DNA from: Roseomonas aeriglobus
Lineage (GTDB): Bacteria > Pseudomonadota > Alphaproteobacteria > Sphingomonadales > Sphingomonadaceae
Reading direction: 5' to 3'
Assembly (NCBI GenBank): GCA_016937575.1
Contig: JAFHKN010000005.1
Span: forward strand, 186,001 to 250,000
DNA: 64,000 nucleotides
The first letter of the stretch is position 1. Every line of letters starts with the position of its first letter. The notes under the pieces are model-generated. The model did not search any database. It was given only the letters and a program-made list of their open reading frames with translations, and had not been told where the DNA came from. Made by a program: the position numbers and the translations under genes. Of this stretch, positions 1-6,994 are shown piece after piece.

Positions 1-883
1 CGCTCACCGTCTCCACGCTACCGTCACGCCTCGATTCGCGTCCCGATGAGTGCCGATTTAGCTCATCCACCGTCTCGATGACCTCGGGTGCGCCCTTTGG
101 CTCGAAGCGGAACTCCAGCTCGGTGACCGTCCGCCCCTGCCGGATCTCCCGCCACTCCACCCTGAAATGGGCCAGCTGATCGATCTCGGCCTTCGCCTTT
201 TCCAGCACCTTCCGCCGCAACTGGGCGAAGTCAGCATAGACCTCCGGCGGAATGCCGAGCGCGGCGCGGAGCGCTTGCATGTCGCCCTTCCATGTGGCCT
301 GCCTCCGATGCAGCCGGAGCGCGCCAAGCTCATAAAGTTTTAGAGCGTAGCTCGATCTGAAGCCAAGAACGGCCTGCCGGTTGAGCACCGCATAGGTCTC
401 GGAAGCCTGGATGAGCTTCCGCGCGTCGGGCGTGAACTCCCATTCGATCCAACCCGCCTCGCCACCGTCCTCCTCCGTCTCCTCGCGCGATCGCGAGATG
501 AGCGAAAAGCGGAGCGTGGCCTTCTTCCCTCGCCACGATTTGTCGTCGACTGCGAACAGCGTGCGATGGAGCTCCTCCAACATGTCGCTGATACGCTCAT
601 TGCCCTTGTGACCCCGGCGGATGTCTGCCTTGCGCATGCGATGCGGACGATCCTCCCAGGCATCCCCGCCCGCCGTAAGGATCATCAGCGCAAGCAATCG
701 CGAGGCTGTCAGACTAAGAGACTCGCCCTTGACGAACTTAACCTCGATGATGTTGCCTGGTTTGGCGAACTGATCGCCACCTTTGGCCTTCAGCGCCGCC
801 GCAACTCGCATCGCACGGCCTGGCGATGCTTCCTCGCCGCTCTGGTCTACTGCCTCGTCTATTTGGCCAGCGTCGGTTTCCAT
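1..883 (-). CDS. repA: Plasmid replication initiator, Rep_3-like (partial)
   Basis: The frame is open from the ATG at 883 down to base 1, so at least 294 residues are present and the C-terminus lies outside the window. The layout fits iteron-binding Rep_3 initiators (RepE/pSC101 RepA type): two winged-helix-like halves. Residues such as YALKLYELGALRLHR, a following LRAALGI segment, and EIDQLAHFRVEW before a final FRFEPKG strand are typical of the family. The family role is to bind origin iterons, open the origin and repress its own promoter. The neighbouring iterons and the inverted repeat just upstream support this. An overlapping ATG at 888 is out of frame. No strong Shine-Dalgarno is visible, so the exact start is less certain than the family. 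Confidence 0.8.
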   Translation of the reverse strand, partial: METDAGQIDEAVDQSGEEASPGRAMRVAAALKAKGGDQFAKPGNIIEVKFVKGESLSLTASRLLALMILTAGGDAWEDRPHRMRKADIRRGHKGNERISDMLEELHRTLFAVDDKSWRGKKATLRFSLISRSREETEEDGGEAGWIEWEFTPDARKLIQASETYAVLNRQAVLGFRSSYALKLYELGALRLHRRQATWKGDMQALRAALGIPPEVYADFAQLRRKVLEKAKAEIDQLAHFRVEWREIRQGRTVTELEFRFEPKGAPEVIETVDELNRHSSGRESRRDGSVETVS

Positions 884-927
884 GCCATAATTACGATCAG
901 TTGTGAGTCTCCGGTGCCTAGTTGCTG

Positions 928-961
928 CCTGACCTGACCTCGTCCGTCAAGTCAGGTCAGG
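928..961. promoter_or_regulatory. Inverted-repeat operator before repA
   Basis: CCTGACCTGAC (928-938) and GTCAGGTCAGG (951-961) form a perfect 11-bp inverted repeat around a 12-bp spacer. It lies about 45-80 bp upstream of the repA start and is built from the same GGTCAGG/GTCAGG core as the iterons. In Rep_3 plasmids such inverted half-iterons are the autorepression operator bound by Rep dimers. That role is inferred here from position and shared sequence. Confidence 0.7.
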
Positions 962-984
962 ATCATCCGCCGCCCGGCCTCCCC

Positions 985-1250
985 CAATCGGTCAGGACAA
1001 ATTTGCATGGCTGTGGGCAAGAATTCGAGGAACGCTGCCGAGTCGCGCGGCGCCCCCCAAACAATGCTCGCGAACCGCCTTTCCGATCGCTTCGTCGATC
1101 AGGGCGCCTCAAAACTAGGCCGAAGCACGCCAAGAATGACGCCCCCCCCCAATCGGTCAGGATTGCCCCAGCAGGTCAGGTATCGCCCCCCAACGGGACA
1201 GGTTGAAGCCCCCAATGGGTCAGTCAAACACCCCCGTCCGGTCAGGCAAA
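985..1250 (+). repeat. Iterons of the plasmid origin
   Basis: The core GGTCAGG or a one-mismatch form occurs at 989-995, 1155-1161, 1174-1180, 1196-1202 (GGACAGG), 1218-1224 (GGTCAGT) and 1240-1246. The last four steps begin at 1174, 1196, 1218 and 1240, an exact 22-bp period or two helical turns. Several copies are preceded by CCCCCAA. Same-orientation repeats at helical spacing beside a Rep_3 gene are the signature of an iteron-controlled oriV. A nine-C run lies at 1142-1150. Confidence 0.8.
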
Positions 1251-1290
1251 ACGCCGTAGTCCGTTGATTTCTATGAGCTTTTCGTGCCCT

Positions 1291-1354
1291 GAATCTGAAT
1301 CTTTTGAATCACGAATCCTTCCGCTGCGAGCAGCGGCGTTTTTAAAGATGATTC
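1291..1354. promoter_or_regulatory. GANTC (CcrM-site) cluster in AT-rich part of oriV
   Basis: Five GANTC sites lie within 64 bp: GAATC at 1291-1295, 1297-1301, 1306-1310 and 1313-1317, and GATTC at 1350-1354. They sit just past the iterons in the least GC-rich stretch of the region, a plausible strand-opening site. In alphaproteobacteria GANTC is methylated by the cell-cycle enzyme CcrM, so the cluster could tie replication to methylation state. That link is an inference. Confidence 0.55.
1321..1346 (+). terminator. Short hairpin plus T-run
   Basis: CCGCTGC (1321-1327) pairs with GCAGCGG (1330-1336) and is followed by CGTTTTTAAA. It has the form of an intrinsic terminator on the plus strand, between the origin and the primase-like gene. 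It may isolate that gene from read-through out of the origin, or be a structural part of oriV. Confidence 0.5.
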
Positions 1355-1403
1355 TTTGAGGAAGTTCACCCGAGTCGCACCCGTCGACAACTGGCACGTC
1401 GCT

Positions 1404-1428
1404 GAGGAGGGGAGAGGGGTCTAGGCTG
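1404..1428 (+). repeat. G-rich dispersed motif, copy 1
   Basis: GAGGAGGGGAGAGGGGTC followed by TAGGCTGG. It lies about 20-30 nt before the ATG of the Toprim gene at 1448. Confidence 0.5.
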
Positions 1429-1447
1429 GCGAGCAGGAGGTGAACCC

Positions 1448-2302
1448 ATGCCGCTTACAGCCAAGAGGCCCACGCAGGAACTAGTCGACATCGTCGGAGC
1501 GCTCGGTGGTACCTGGAGCGGCTATATCGCGATGTGCCGCTGCCCAGCTCATAGCGACAGCGATCCAAGCCTGTCGATCCGCCAAGGTGATCGCGGGATC
1601 CTCGTTACCTGCTTTGCCGGATGCTCGCGAGAAGACGTCCTGCGGGAACTCCGCCGGGTCCGACCAGATCGCCACTATTCGGCACCCGAGGCAACCGGTC
1701 CGCAGCGCCCGGCCAATGTCGAGCGGCTCTGGGAGCAGGCTGGCGATGTTCGAGGCACCTTGGCCGAGCGCTATCTCGCTCGCCGCAACCTCCTTCCGCC
1801 GCCACGCGAGGTGCGCTTCCATCCGCGGTGCCCGTACATGCCGAAGCCGAAGACCATATTCGAGCCTGCCCTGCTGATCGCGGTGCGCGAGACCCGTCAA
1901 CTGGTCGCCATTCAGAGGATTTTTCTCGACCCCGCGACCGCCGACTATACGCGCAAGGTAATGCTTGGCACGCCTGGGAACGGCTCGTGGCGGGGCGGGG
2001 AGGGGGGCACCATCCTTGCGATTGCCGAAGGCTTCGAAACCGCAGATGCGTTCGCTCGTCTCAACGCCATCCCCTGCTGGGCTTCTCTCGGCGCACGGCG
2101 GCTCGATCAACTGGTCATCCCGTCCGCGATCGATACGCTGCTCATCGCCCAGGACAATGACGCCGAAGGCCGACGCGCCGCCGACAAGGCGGAAAACCTT
2201 TATCGACGGCCGGGTCTGATTATCCGCCGGGCACCGCCCCCGGCAAAGTTCAAGGATTGGGCGAAAGCCCTCGACGCCACCGTCCAGCGCATCAGCGCCT
2301 AG
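1448..2302 (+). CDS. Toprim / CHC2-like zinc-finger primase-like protein
   Basis: This 284-aa protein starts at an ATG with a strong AGGAGG ribosome site 8 bases upstream. Near residues 29-58 it has Cys/His pairs (CRCPAH and CFAGC) like the zinc ribbon of DnaG-type primases. Near residues 188-245 it has a Toprim fold: an acidic strand ending AIAEGFETADA, and QDNDAEGRRAADKA carrying the DxD pair. The family includes plasmid and phage primases that make primers or act in helicase-primase complexes. The next gene is a large helicase and the origin is upstream, which fits a replication or transfer-establishment role. A catalytic core between ribbon and Toprim is not obvious, so activity as a full primase is uncertain. 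Confidence 0.75.
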   Translation: MPLTAKRPTQELVDIVGALGGTWSGYIAMCRCPAHSDSDPSLSIRQGDRGILVTCFAGCSREDVLRELRRVRPDRHYSAPEATGPQRPANVERLWEQAGDVRGTLAERYLARRNLLPPPREVRFHPRCPYMPKPKTIFEPALLIAVRETRQLVAIQRIFLDPATADYTRKVMLGTPGNGSWRGGEGGTILAIAEGFETADAFARLNAIPCWASLGARRLDQLVIPSAIDTLLIAQDNDAEGRRAADKAENLYRRPGLIIRRAPPPAKFKDWAKALDATVQRISA

Positions 2303-2315
2303 GCGCTCGGCGCCG

Positions 2316-2333
2316 GAAGAGGGGAGGGGGATC
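2316..2333 (+). repeat. G-rich dispersed motif, copy 2
   Basis: GAAGAGGGGAGGGGGATC, 46 nt upstream of the start codon of the helicase/methyltransferase gene at 2380. Confidence 0.5.
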
Positions 2334-2379
2334 GAGAGCGTGATGCTGCTGAGGGTGCAGCCACGCAGGAGATTCCGAG

Positions 2380-5300
2380 ATGACCGACCTCTTCCACGCG
2401 GCCGATGGCGCCGACCATCAAGCCGCGCGTCTTCTCCTTCCGCACCTCGCAGCGGACAGCGTCATCAGCCGCCGCCTGATCAACGATATCATGGTCACTG
2501 CTTTCGGCGGGTCCGACGCCGACGGTCGCTGGACTCAGCGCACGAGCTTCGAGGTCCTCGAACATGCGCTCGCCCTACACCTCCGCTCAAGCTGCCAGGG
2601 CTTGAATTCTTTTGCTGAAGTCAGCGGCCTGGTCGCACTTTCGGAGAGGCTCCCGACCCAGACGGTGCGGAGCGAGGAGCAACTCGACTGGCAGCAATTT
2701 TCAACGCCAGTCGACATCGCCGCCGTCGCGGTCCTGCTTGCGGACGTCCAGCCCGATGACGTCATCCTCGAGCCGAGCGCCGGCAACGGACTGCTTGTCG
2801 CTCAAATCGGGCAGCACAAAGCCCTCCACCTCAACGAGCTCGATCCCCTCCGCCGTGGGCGGCTGCACCACGTCTTCCCGGAGGCTACGATCTCCGGCGA
2901 GGATGGCGCAACGATCAACTCGACCTTGGCTGCTGCCGAGCGACCCTCGCTCATCCTCATGAATCCGCCGTTCTCGCGCTCCCTCGGGCGTGGCGCCGAC
3001 GACTATGCGGCGGTCCGCCATCTACAGGCTGCGCTTCGCCGGCTGCAGTCGGGGGGACGTCTGGTTGCGATCATGCCTGATTGGTTCGGACCCAGCGCCA
3101 GAATGCGCGACCAGTACGAAACGGTGCTGCGCAACGTCACCGTCCAGACCTCGGTGCGGCTCGAAAAGTGCTATTTGAAGCACGGGACCTCGATCGCCGT
3201 CCGACTGTTCGTGATCGACAAGGTCCCCGGCAAGGCGCCGCCTTCCGTAATCCAGCGCTCTTCCGTGGCCGAGCTTCTCGATGCGCTGCGCGTTCCCGCA
3301 AGATCGAGGGCCCGTCGAGACGAGTGCGTGCCTGCGCCAAAGCGGTCGGGCGGCGTCTCGCTTTTTCGCGCGGTCAAGAGCAGCCGCCCAGAACCGCGGA
3401 CCTTTCACGCACCCGTTCGTAACGATGTGCTCCCCGTCGAATATGAGAAGCTCGCGACGCCTGCACCGCTCCTCGAGCAGACCGGCGTCTATCTTCCCTA
3501 CCGTCCAAGCCGCATCAGCTTCGCCACCGCCGGCGAACATCCGACCGCGCTGGTCGAATCCGTGGCGATGGGATCGATCCCGGCGCCGGTCCCCGACTAT
3601 GTCCCGTCGCTACCCGAGCGCACCGTCGCCGAGCGCCTGCTTTCCGCTTCCCAGCTCGAAACGGTCGTCTATGCGGGGCATGCCTGGGCGCAGACGATCC
3701 CCGGTCGCTTCAAGCCGAACAAGGAAGGCGTCGGCTTGACCCTTGCCGAGGACGGCGACGCCTATCGAAAAGGCTTCTTCCTGGGAGATGGGACGGGTAC
3801 AGGGAAGGGCCGGCAGATAGCAGCCTGCATTCTCGACAACTGGCTTCAAGGCCGTCGCCGCAACATCTGGGTCACCAAGAACGCCCCCCTTCTCGAAGAT
3901 GCGCGCCGGGACTGGACTGCGCTCGGCGGTCTCAGCGGCGACATTCAGCCCATCTCCAACTGGAAGATCGACGAGCCGATCAGGCTCGATCAGGGTGTCC
4001 TCCTCGTCACCTATCCCACGCTGCGCTCGATGCGCGGCGATCACAGCCGGCTGAAGCAGATCGTCGATTGGGCGGGGGCCGACTTCCAAGGCGTGCTGGC
4101 GTTCGACGAGGCTCATGAAATGGGCGGCGTCGCGGGCGGGGAGGGCGCCCTTGGCGCCAAGGAAGGATCGCAGCAGGGTATCTGCGGCGTGCTTCTCCAG
4201 AACCAACTTCCCAGTGCGCGCGTGCTCTATGCCTCTGCGACCGGCGCGTCCGACGTCAACAATCTCGCATATGCGGTCCGCCTCGGTCTCTGGGGACCGG
4301 AGACCGCCTTTGCCGATCGCGAGCAATTCATCAGCGGCATCCGCAAGGGCGGCATCGCGGCGATGGAGCTAGTTGCTCGCGATCTCAAGGCGACCGGTCT
4401 CTACATGGCCCGAGCCTTGAGTTTCGCGGGCGTCGAGTACGAAATTCTGCGGCACGAGCTGACCCCGGCCCAGATCGAAATCTATGACACATATGCCGAC
4501 GCCTGGTCGATCATCCACCAGAACATGGAACGGGCACTCGAACTCACCGGCGTCGTCGACGGGCTGGAAAACGCCACGCTGAACAGCGGTGCCAAGGCGT
4601 CGGCCCGCTCGCGCTTCGAATCCACCAAGCAGCGCTTCTTCGGACAGGTGCTGCTGTCCATGAAGCTTCCGACCGTGATCGCCGCCGTCCGCCAACATCT
4701 CGCAAACGGCCAATCGGTCGTACTACAGCTAGTTACCACCGCAGAGTCGATCCTGGATCGTCGTCTCGACGCGCTGAGCCCCGACGAGCGCGCCGAGCTC
4801 GAGATCGATCTGTCGCCTCGCGAATATGTGATCGACTATCTCGAGCGCGCCTTCCCGACGCGGCAGATGCGCATTTTCACGGACGATACCGGCACGCAGC
4901 GTTCCGTGCCCATGGAAGACGAGGCGGGAAATCCCGTTTACAACCCGGAGGCCGAGGCCGCCCGTTCACAGCTCATTGAAGACCTGTGTGCCTTGCCGCC
5001 AATCACCTCCGCACTCGACGGCCTGCTAGAGCAGTTCGGGCATGATACGGTCGCCGAAGTGACGGGGCGGACCAAGCGGCTTGTCTCGATGGCCGACGGC
5101 CGCCAGAAGCTGGAAACCCGCTCGACCCGGACCAGCCAGGCCGAGGCGGCCGCCTTCATGCAGGGCCGCAAGCGGATCCTCATCTTCTCCGATGCCGGCG
5201 GGACGGGTCGGTCATACCATGCGTCGCGCGACGTGCCGAACCAGGAACAGCGCGTCCACTTGTTGCTGGAGCCCGGCTGGCGCGCCGACCGGGCCATCCA

Positions 5301-6603
5301 GGGCCTGGGCCGCACCCATCGCACGCATCAGGCGAGCACCCCGCTCTTCCGGCCGGTGACAACCGATTGCAAGGGCGAGCTGCGCTTCACGAGCACGATC
5401 GCGCGCCGCCTCGACAGCCTGGGCGCTCTTACCCGCGGCCAGCGCCAGACCGGCGGGCAAAACCTCTTTGATCCCGCCGATAATCTCGAGAGCGAATATG
5501 CCTGCGCGGCGCTCGTCAGCTGGTTTCATCTGCTTGTCGGTGGCAAGCTGACCAGCGTGTCGCATAGCGAGTTCGAAAGCCGAACCGGGCTAGAGCTCTG
5601 CGATAAGGACGGAGTCATGAGGGATGAGCTTCCGCCCATCCAGCGCTGGCTCAACCGGATCCTGGCGCTCCCGATCGCCCTTCAGAACAAGATATTCGAT
5701 GAGTTTCTTTCTTTGGTCGAAACCCGTGTTTCGGCCGCGCGCGACGCCGGGCGTCTCGACCTCGGAGTCGAGACGATCCTCGTCGACACCGCGACGCTGG
5801 TGGATGACACACTCTTGCGAACCGATCCGGTCAGTGGGGCGACATCACACCTGCTCACGATCGAGATCGCTCATCGCAGAACGCCGGTCGCGCTGGACCG
5901 CATCCTCCATATCGCGGACAGCGATGCTACAGCCGAGTTCCTGATCAACGGGAAGTCCGGCATGGTCGCGTTGCAGACCCGTGCCCGCGCTCTCATGGAG
6001 GAGAAAGAGGGAACGCCCATTCCGCGTTTCGAGCTTATGCGGCCGACACGGCGTGAATACATGCGGGAGCAGGAGCTGTTCGAGAGCGCCTGGACGCCGA
6101 TCGACCGCGACGCTTTCTGTCGAAAGTGGCTCGAAGAGGCAGAAGTTGCAGCGAACAAGGTCGACACCGAAACCATTCGGCTCGCGACCGGCTTGCTGCT
6201 CCCGATCTGGTCCGCGCTGCCGAGCGATCATCTCGTGGTCAACCGGATCGCGGACAAGGCTGGCAACAGCTGGCTCGGACGCCTCGTCTTCGACGAGCAT
6301 GTCGTGCAACTCTTCACAAGGCTCGGCATCGACCGTGCCGAGAACATGCCACCCGCGGATATCATCAAGTCTGCCTCGTCGGGACGCAGCGTCGATCTGA
6401 CCAGGCCGTTCCCGATGACGATCAAACGCTCCCTGGTGAACGCCTCTCAGCGGATCGAACTGGTCGGTGCACCGTCGCAGCAACTCGCATGGCTTAAGGC
6501 CCTCGGTTGTTTCACCGAGGTCATCCAGTACCGAACCCGCATCTTCCTGCCCATGGCAACGGCCGGCGACACGCTCGATCGCATACTGCGCGCCGCTGCC
6601 TGA
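2380..6603 (+). CDS. N6-adenine methyltransferase / strawberry-notch helicase fusion
   Basis: This is a 1407-aa two-enzyme protein. Near residue 128 lies the SAM-binding motif LEPSAGNG, and near 194 NPPF, the catalytic motif of N6-adenine DNA methyltransferases. A superfamily 2 helicase follows: a Walker A (GDGTGTGKGR) near 468, DEAH near 575, and motif VI (RAIQGLGRTHR) near 975. The helicase half matches the bacterial strawberry-notch (SNO) family. A similar methyltransferase-helicase arrangement is known in phage P1 DarB, which protects incoming DNA from type I restriction. A protective role is therefore attractive here, beside an ardC gene and on a transferable replicon, but it is inferred. 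CAGGAG lies 8 bases before the ATG. No frame break was seen. Confidence 0.8.
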   Translation: MTDLFHAADGADHQAARLLLPHLAADSVISRRLINDIMVTAFGGSDADGRWTQRTSFEVLEHALALHLRSSCQGLNSFAEVSGLVALSERLPTQTVRSEEQLDWQQFSTPVDIAAVAVLLADVQPDDVILEPSAGNGLLVAQIGQHKALHLNELDPLRRGRLHHVFPEATISGEDGATINSTLAAAERPSLILMNPPFSRSLGRGADDYAAVRHLQAALRRLQSGGRLVAIMPDWFGPSARMRDQYETVLRNVTVQTSVRLEKCYLKHGTSIAVRLFVIDKVPGKAPPSVIQRSSVAELLDALRVPARSRARRDECVPAPKRSGGVSLFRAVKSSRPEPRTFHAPVRNDVLPVEYEKLATPAPLLEQTGVYLPYRPSRISFATAGEHPTALVESVAMGSIPAPVPDYVPSLPERTVAERLLSASQLETVVYAGHAWAQTIPGRFKPNKEGVGLTLAEDGDAYRKGFFLGDGTGTGKGRQIAACILDNWLQGRRRNIWVTKNAPLLEDARRDWTALGGLSGDIQPISNWKIDEPIRLDQGVLLVTYPTLRSMRGDHSRLKQIVDWAGADFQGVLAFDEAHEMGGVAGGEGALGAKEGSQQGICGVLLQNQLPSARVLYASATGASDVNNLAYAVRLGLWGPETAFADREQFISGIRKGGIAAMELVARDLKATGLYMARALSFAGVEYEILRHELTPAQIEIYDTYADAWSIIHQNMERALELTGVVDGLENATLNSGAKASARSRFESTKQRFFGQVLLSMKLPTVIAAVRQHLANGQSVVLQLVTTAESILDRRLDALSPDERAELEIDLSPREYVIDYLERAFPTRQMRIFTDDTGTQRSVPMEDEAGNPVYNPEAEAARSQLIEDLCALPPITSALDGLLEQFGHDTVAEVTGRTKRLVSMADGRQKLETRSTRTSQAEAAAFMQGRKRILIFSDAGGTGRSYHASRDVPNQEQRVHLLLEPGWRADRAIQGLGRTHRTHQASTPLFRPVTTDCKGELRFTSTIARRLDSLGALTRGQRQTGGQNLFDPADNLESEYACAALVSWFHLLVGGKLTSVSHSEFESRTGLELCDKDGVMRDELPPIQRWLNRILALPIALQNKIFDEFLSLVETRVSAARDAGRLDLGVETILVDTATLVDDTLLRTDPVSGATSHLLTIEIAHRRTPVALDRILHIADSDATAEFLINGKSGMVALQTRARALMEEKEGTPIPRFELMRPTRREYMREQELFESAWTPIDRDAFCRKWLEEAEVAANKVDTETIRLATGLLLPIWSALPSDHLVVNRIADKAGNSWLGRLVFDEHVVQLFTRLGIDRAENMPPADIIKSASSGRSVDLTRPFPMTIKRSLVNASQRIELVGAPSQQLAWLKALGCFTEVIQYRTRIFLPMATAGDTLDRILRAAA

Positions 6604-6634
6604 GGCGGCCAACGCGCATGCGGAATAAGCCACC

Positions 6635-6679
6635 GCGAATATTCGCAGGATTGAAAATTCGCGTTGTGCGCCCACATCT
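6635..6679 (+). promoter_or_regulatory. Palindrome and candidate promoter before a mini-ORF
   Basis: GCGAATATTCGC (6635-6646) is a perfect 12-bp palindrome. TTGAAA (6651-6656) and ACATCT (6674-6679) lie 17 bp apart and could be -35 and -10 boxes for the small ORF at 6715. The palindrome just upstream would suit an operator. The -10 is weak, so the promoter is tentative. Confidence 0.35.
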
Positions 6680-6714
6680 TAGCGATCGTTCAACAACGGA
6701 AAGGAGGTGGTCAG

Positions 6715-6789
6715 ATGTCTCATTGTCATATGCCGCGTGCGGCAGTTCTCATGAGCAAGACCTCCGCCTCGGGAGTCCGGCTCGGCTGA
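6715..6789 (+). CDS. 24-aa mini-ORF with perfect ribosome site (possible leader peptide)
   Basis: The ORF begins ATG at 6715 and encodes MSHCHMPRAAVLMSKTSASG plus four more residues. A perfect AAGGAGGT (6701-6708) sits at ideal spacing, much stronger than for most genes here. An intrinsic terminator follows 35 bases after its stop, and the next gene is the ParB-like gene at 6995. A short translated ORF followed by a terminator before an operon resembles an attenuator, although no run of a single regulatory codon is evident. It could also be a free small peptide with a His/Cys-rich start. I do not recognise it. Confidence 0.45.
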   Translation: MSHCHMPRAAVLMSKTSASGVRLG

Positions 6790-6824
6790 GCTGCCCGTTC
6801 AGGCAGGACAATGGAACGGTCGTC

Positions 6825-6847
6825 CGAAAGGGCGGCCCTTCGTTTTT
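6825..6847 (+). terminator. Intrinsic terminator after the mini-ORF
   Basis: CGAAAGGG (6825-6832) pairs with CCCTTCG (6836-6842) across a three-base loop and one bulged A. TTTTT follows (6843-6847). It lies between the mini-ORF and the ParB-like gene. Confidence 0.7.
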
Positions 6848-6930
6848 GTGCGCGCGTCTCTAAGCATGAGGCGACCGAGAGCGAGCACGGGGGGGGGCGG
6901 CGTCCACCCTCCCGGAGCGCTCTGAGCCAG

Positions 6931-6950
6931 AGAGAGGGAAGGGGGGTCGG
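6931..6950 (+). repeat. G-rich dispersed motif, copy 3
   Basis: AGAGAGGGAAGGGGGGTCGG, about 45 nt upstream of the GTG start at 6995. A separate run of nine G lies at 6889-6897. Confidence 0.5.
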
Positions 6951-6994
6951 GAATGGTGTCCGGAACTTGCCGGACGCCATCAGGAGTTTCCCCC

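Noticed and set aside
922..1267. Short plus-strand frames across the origin
   Set aside because: They run through iterons and the operator repeat and lack ribosome sites or protein-like sequence.
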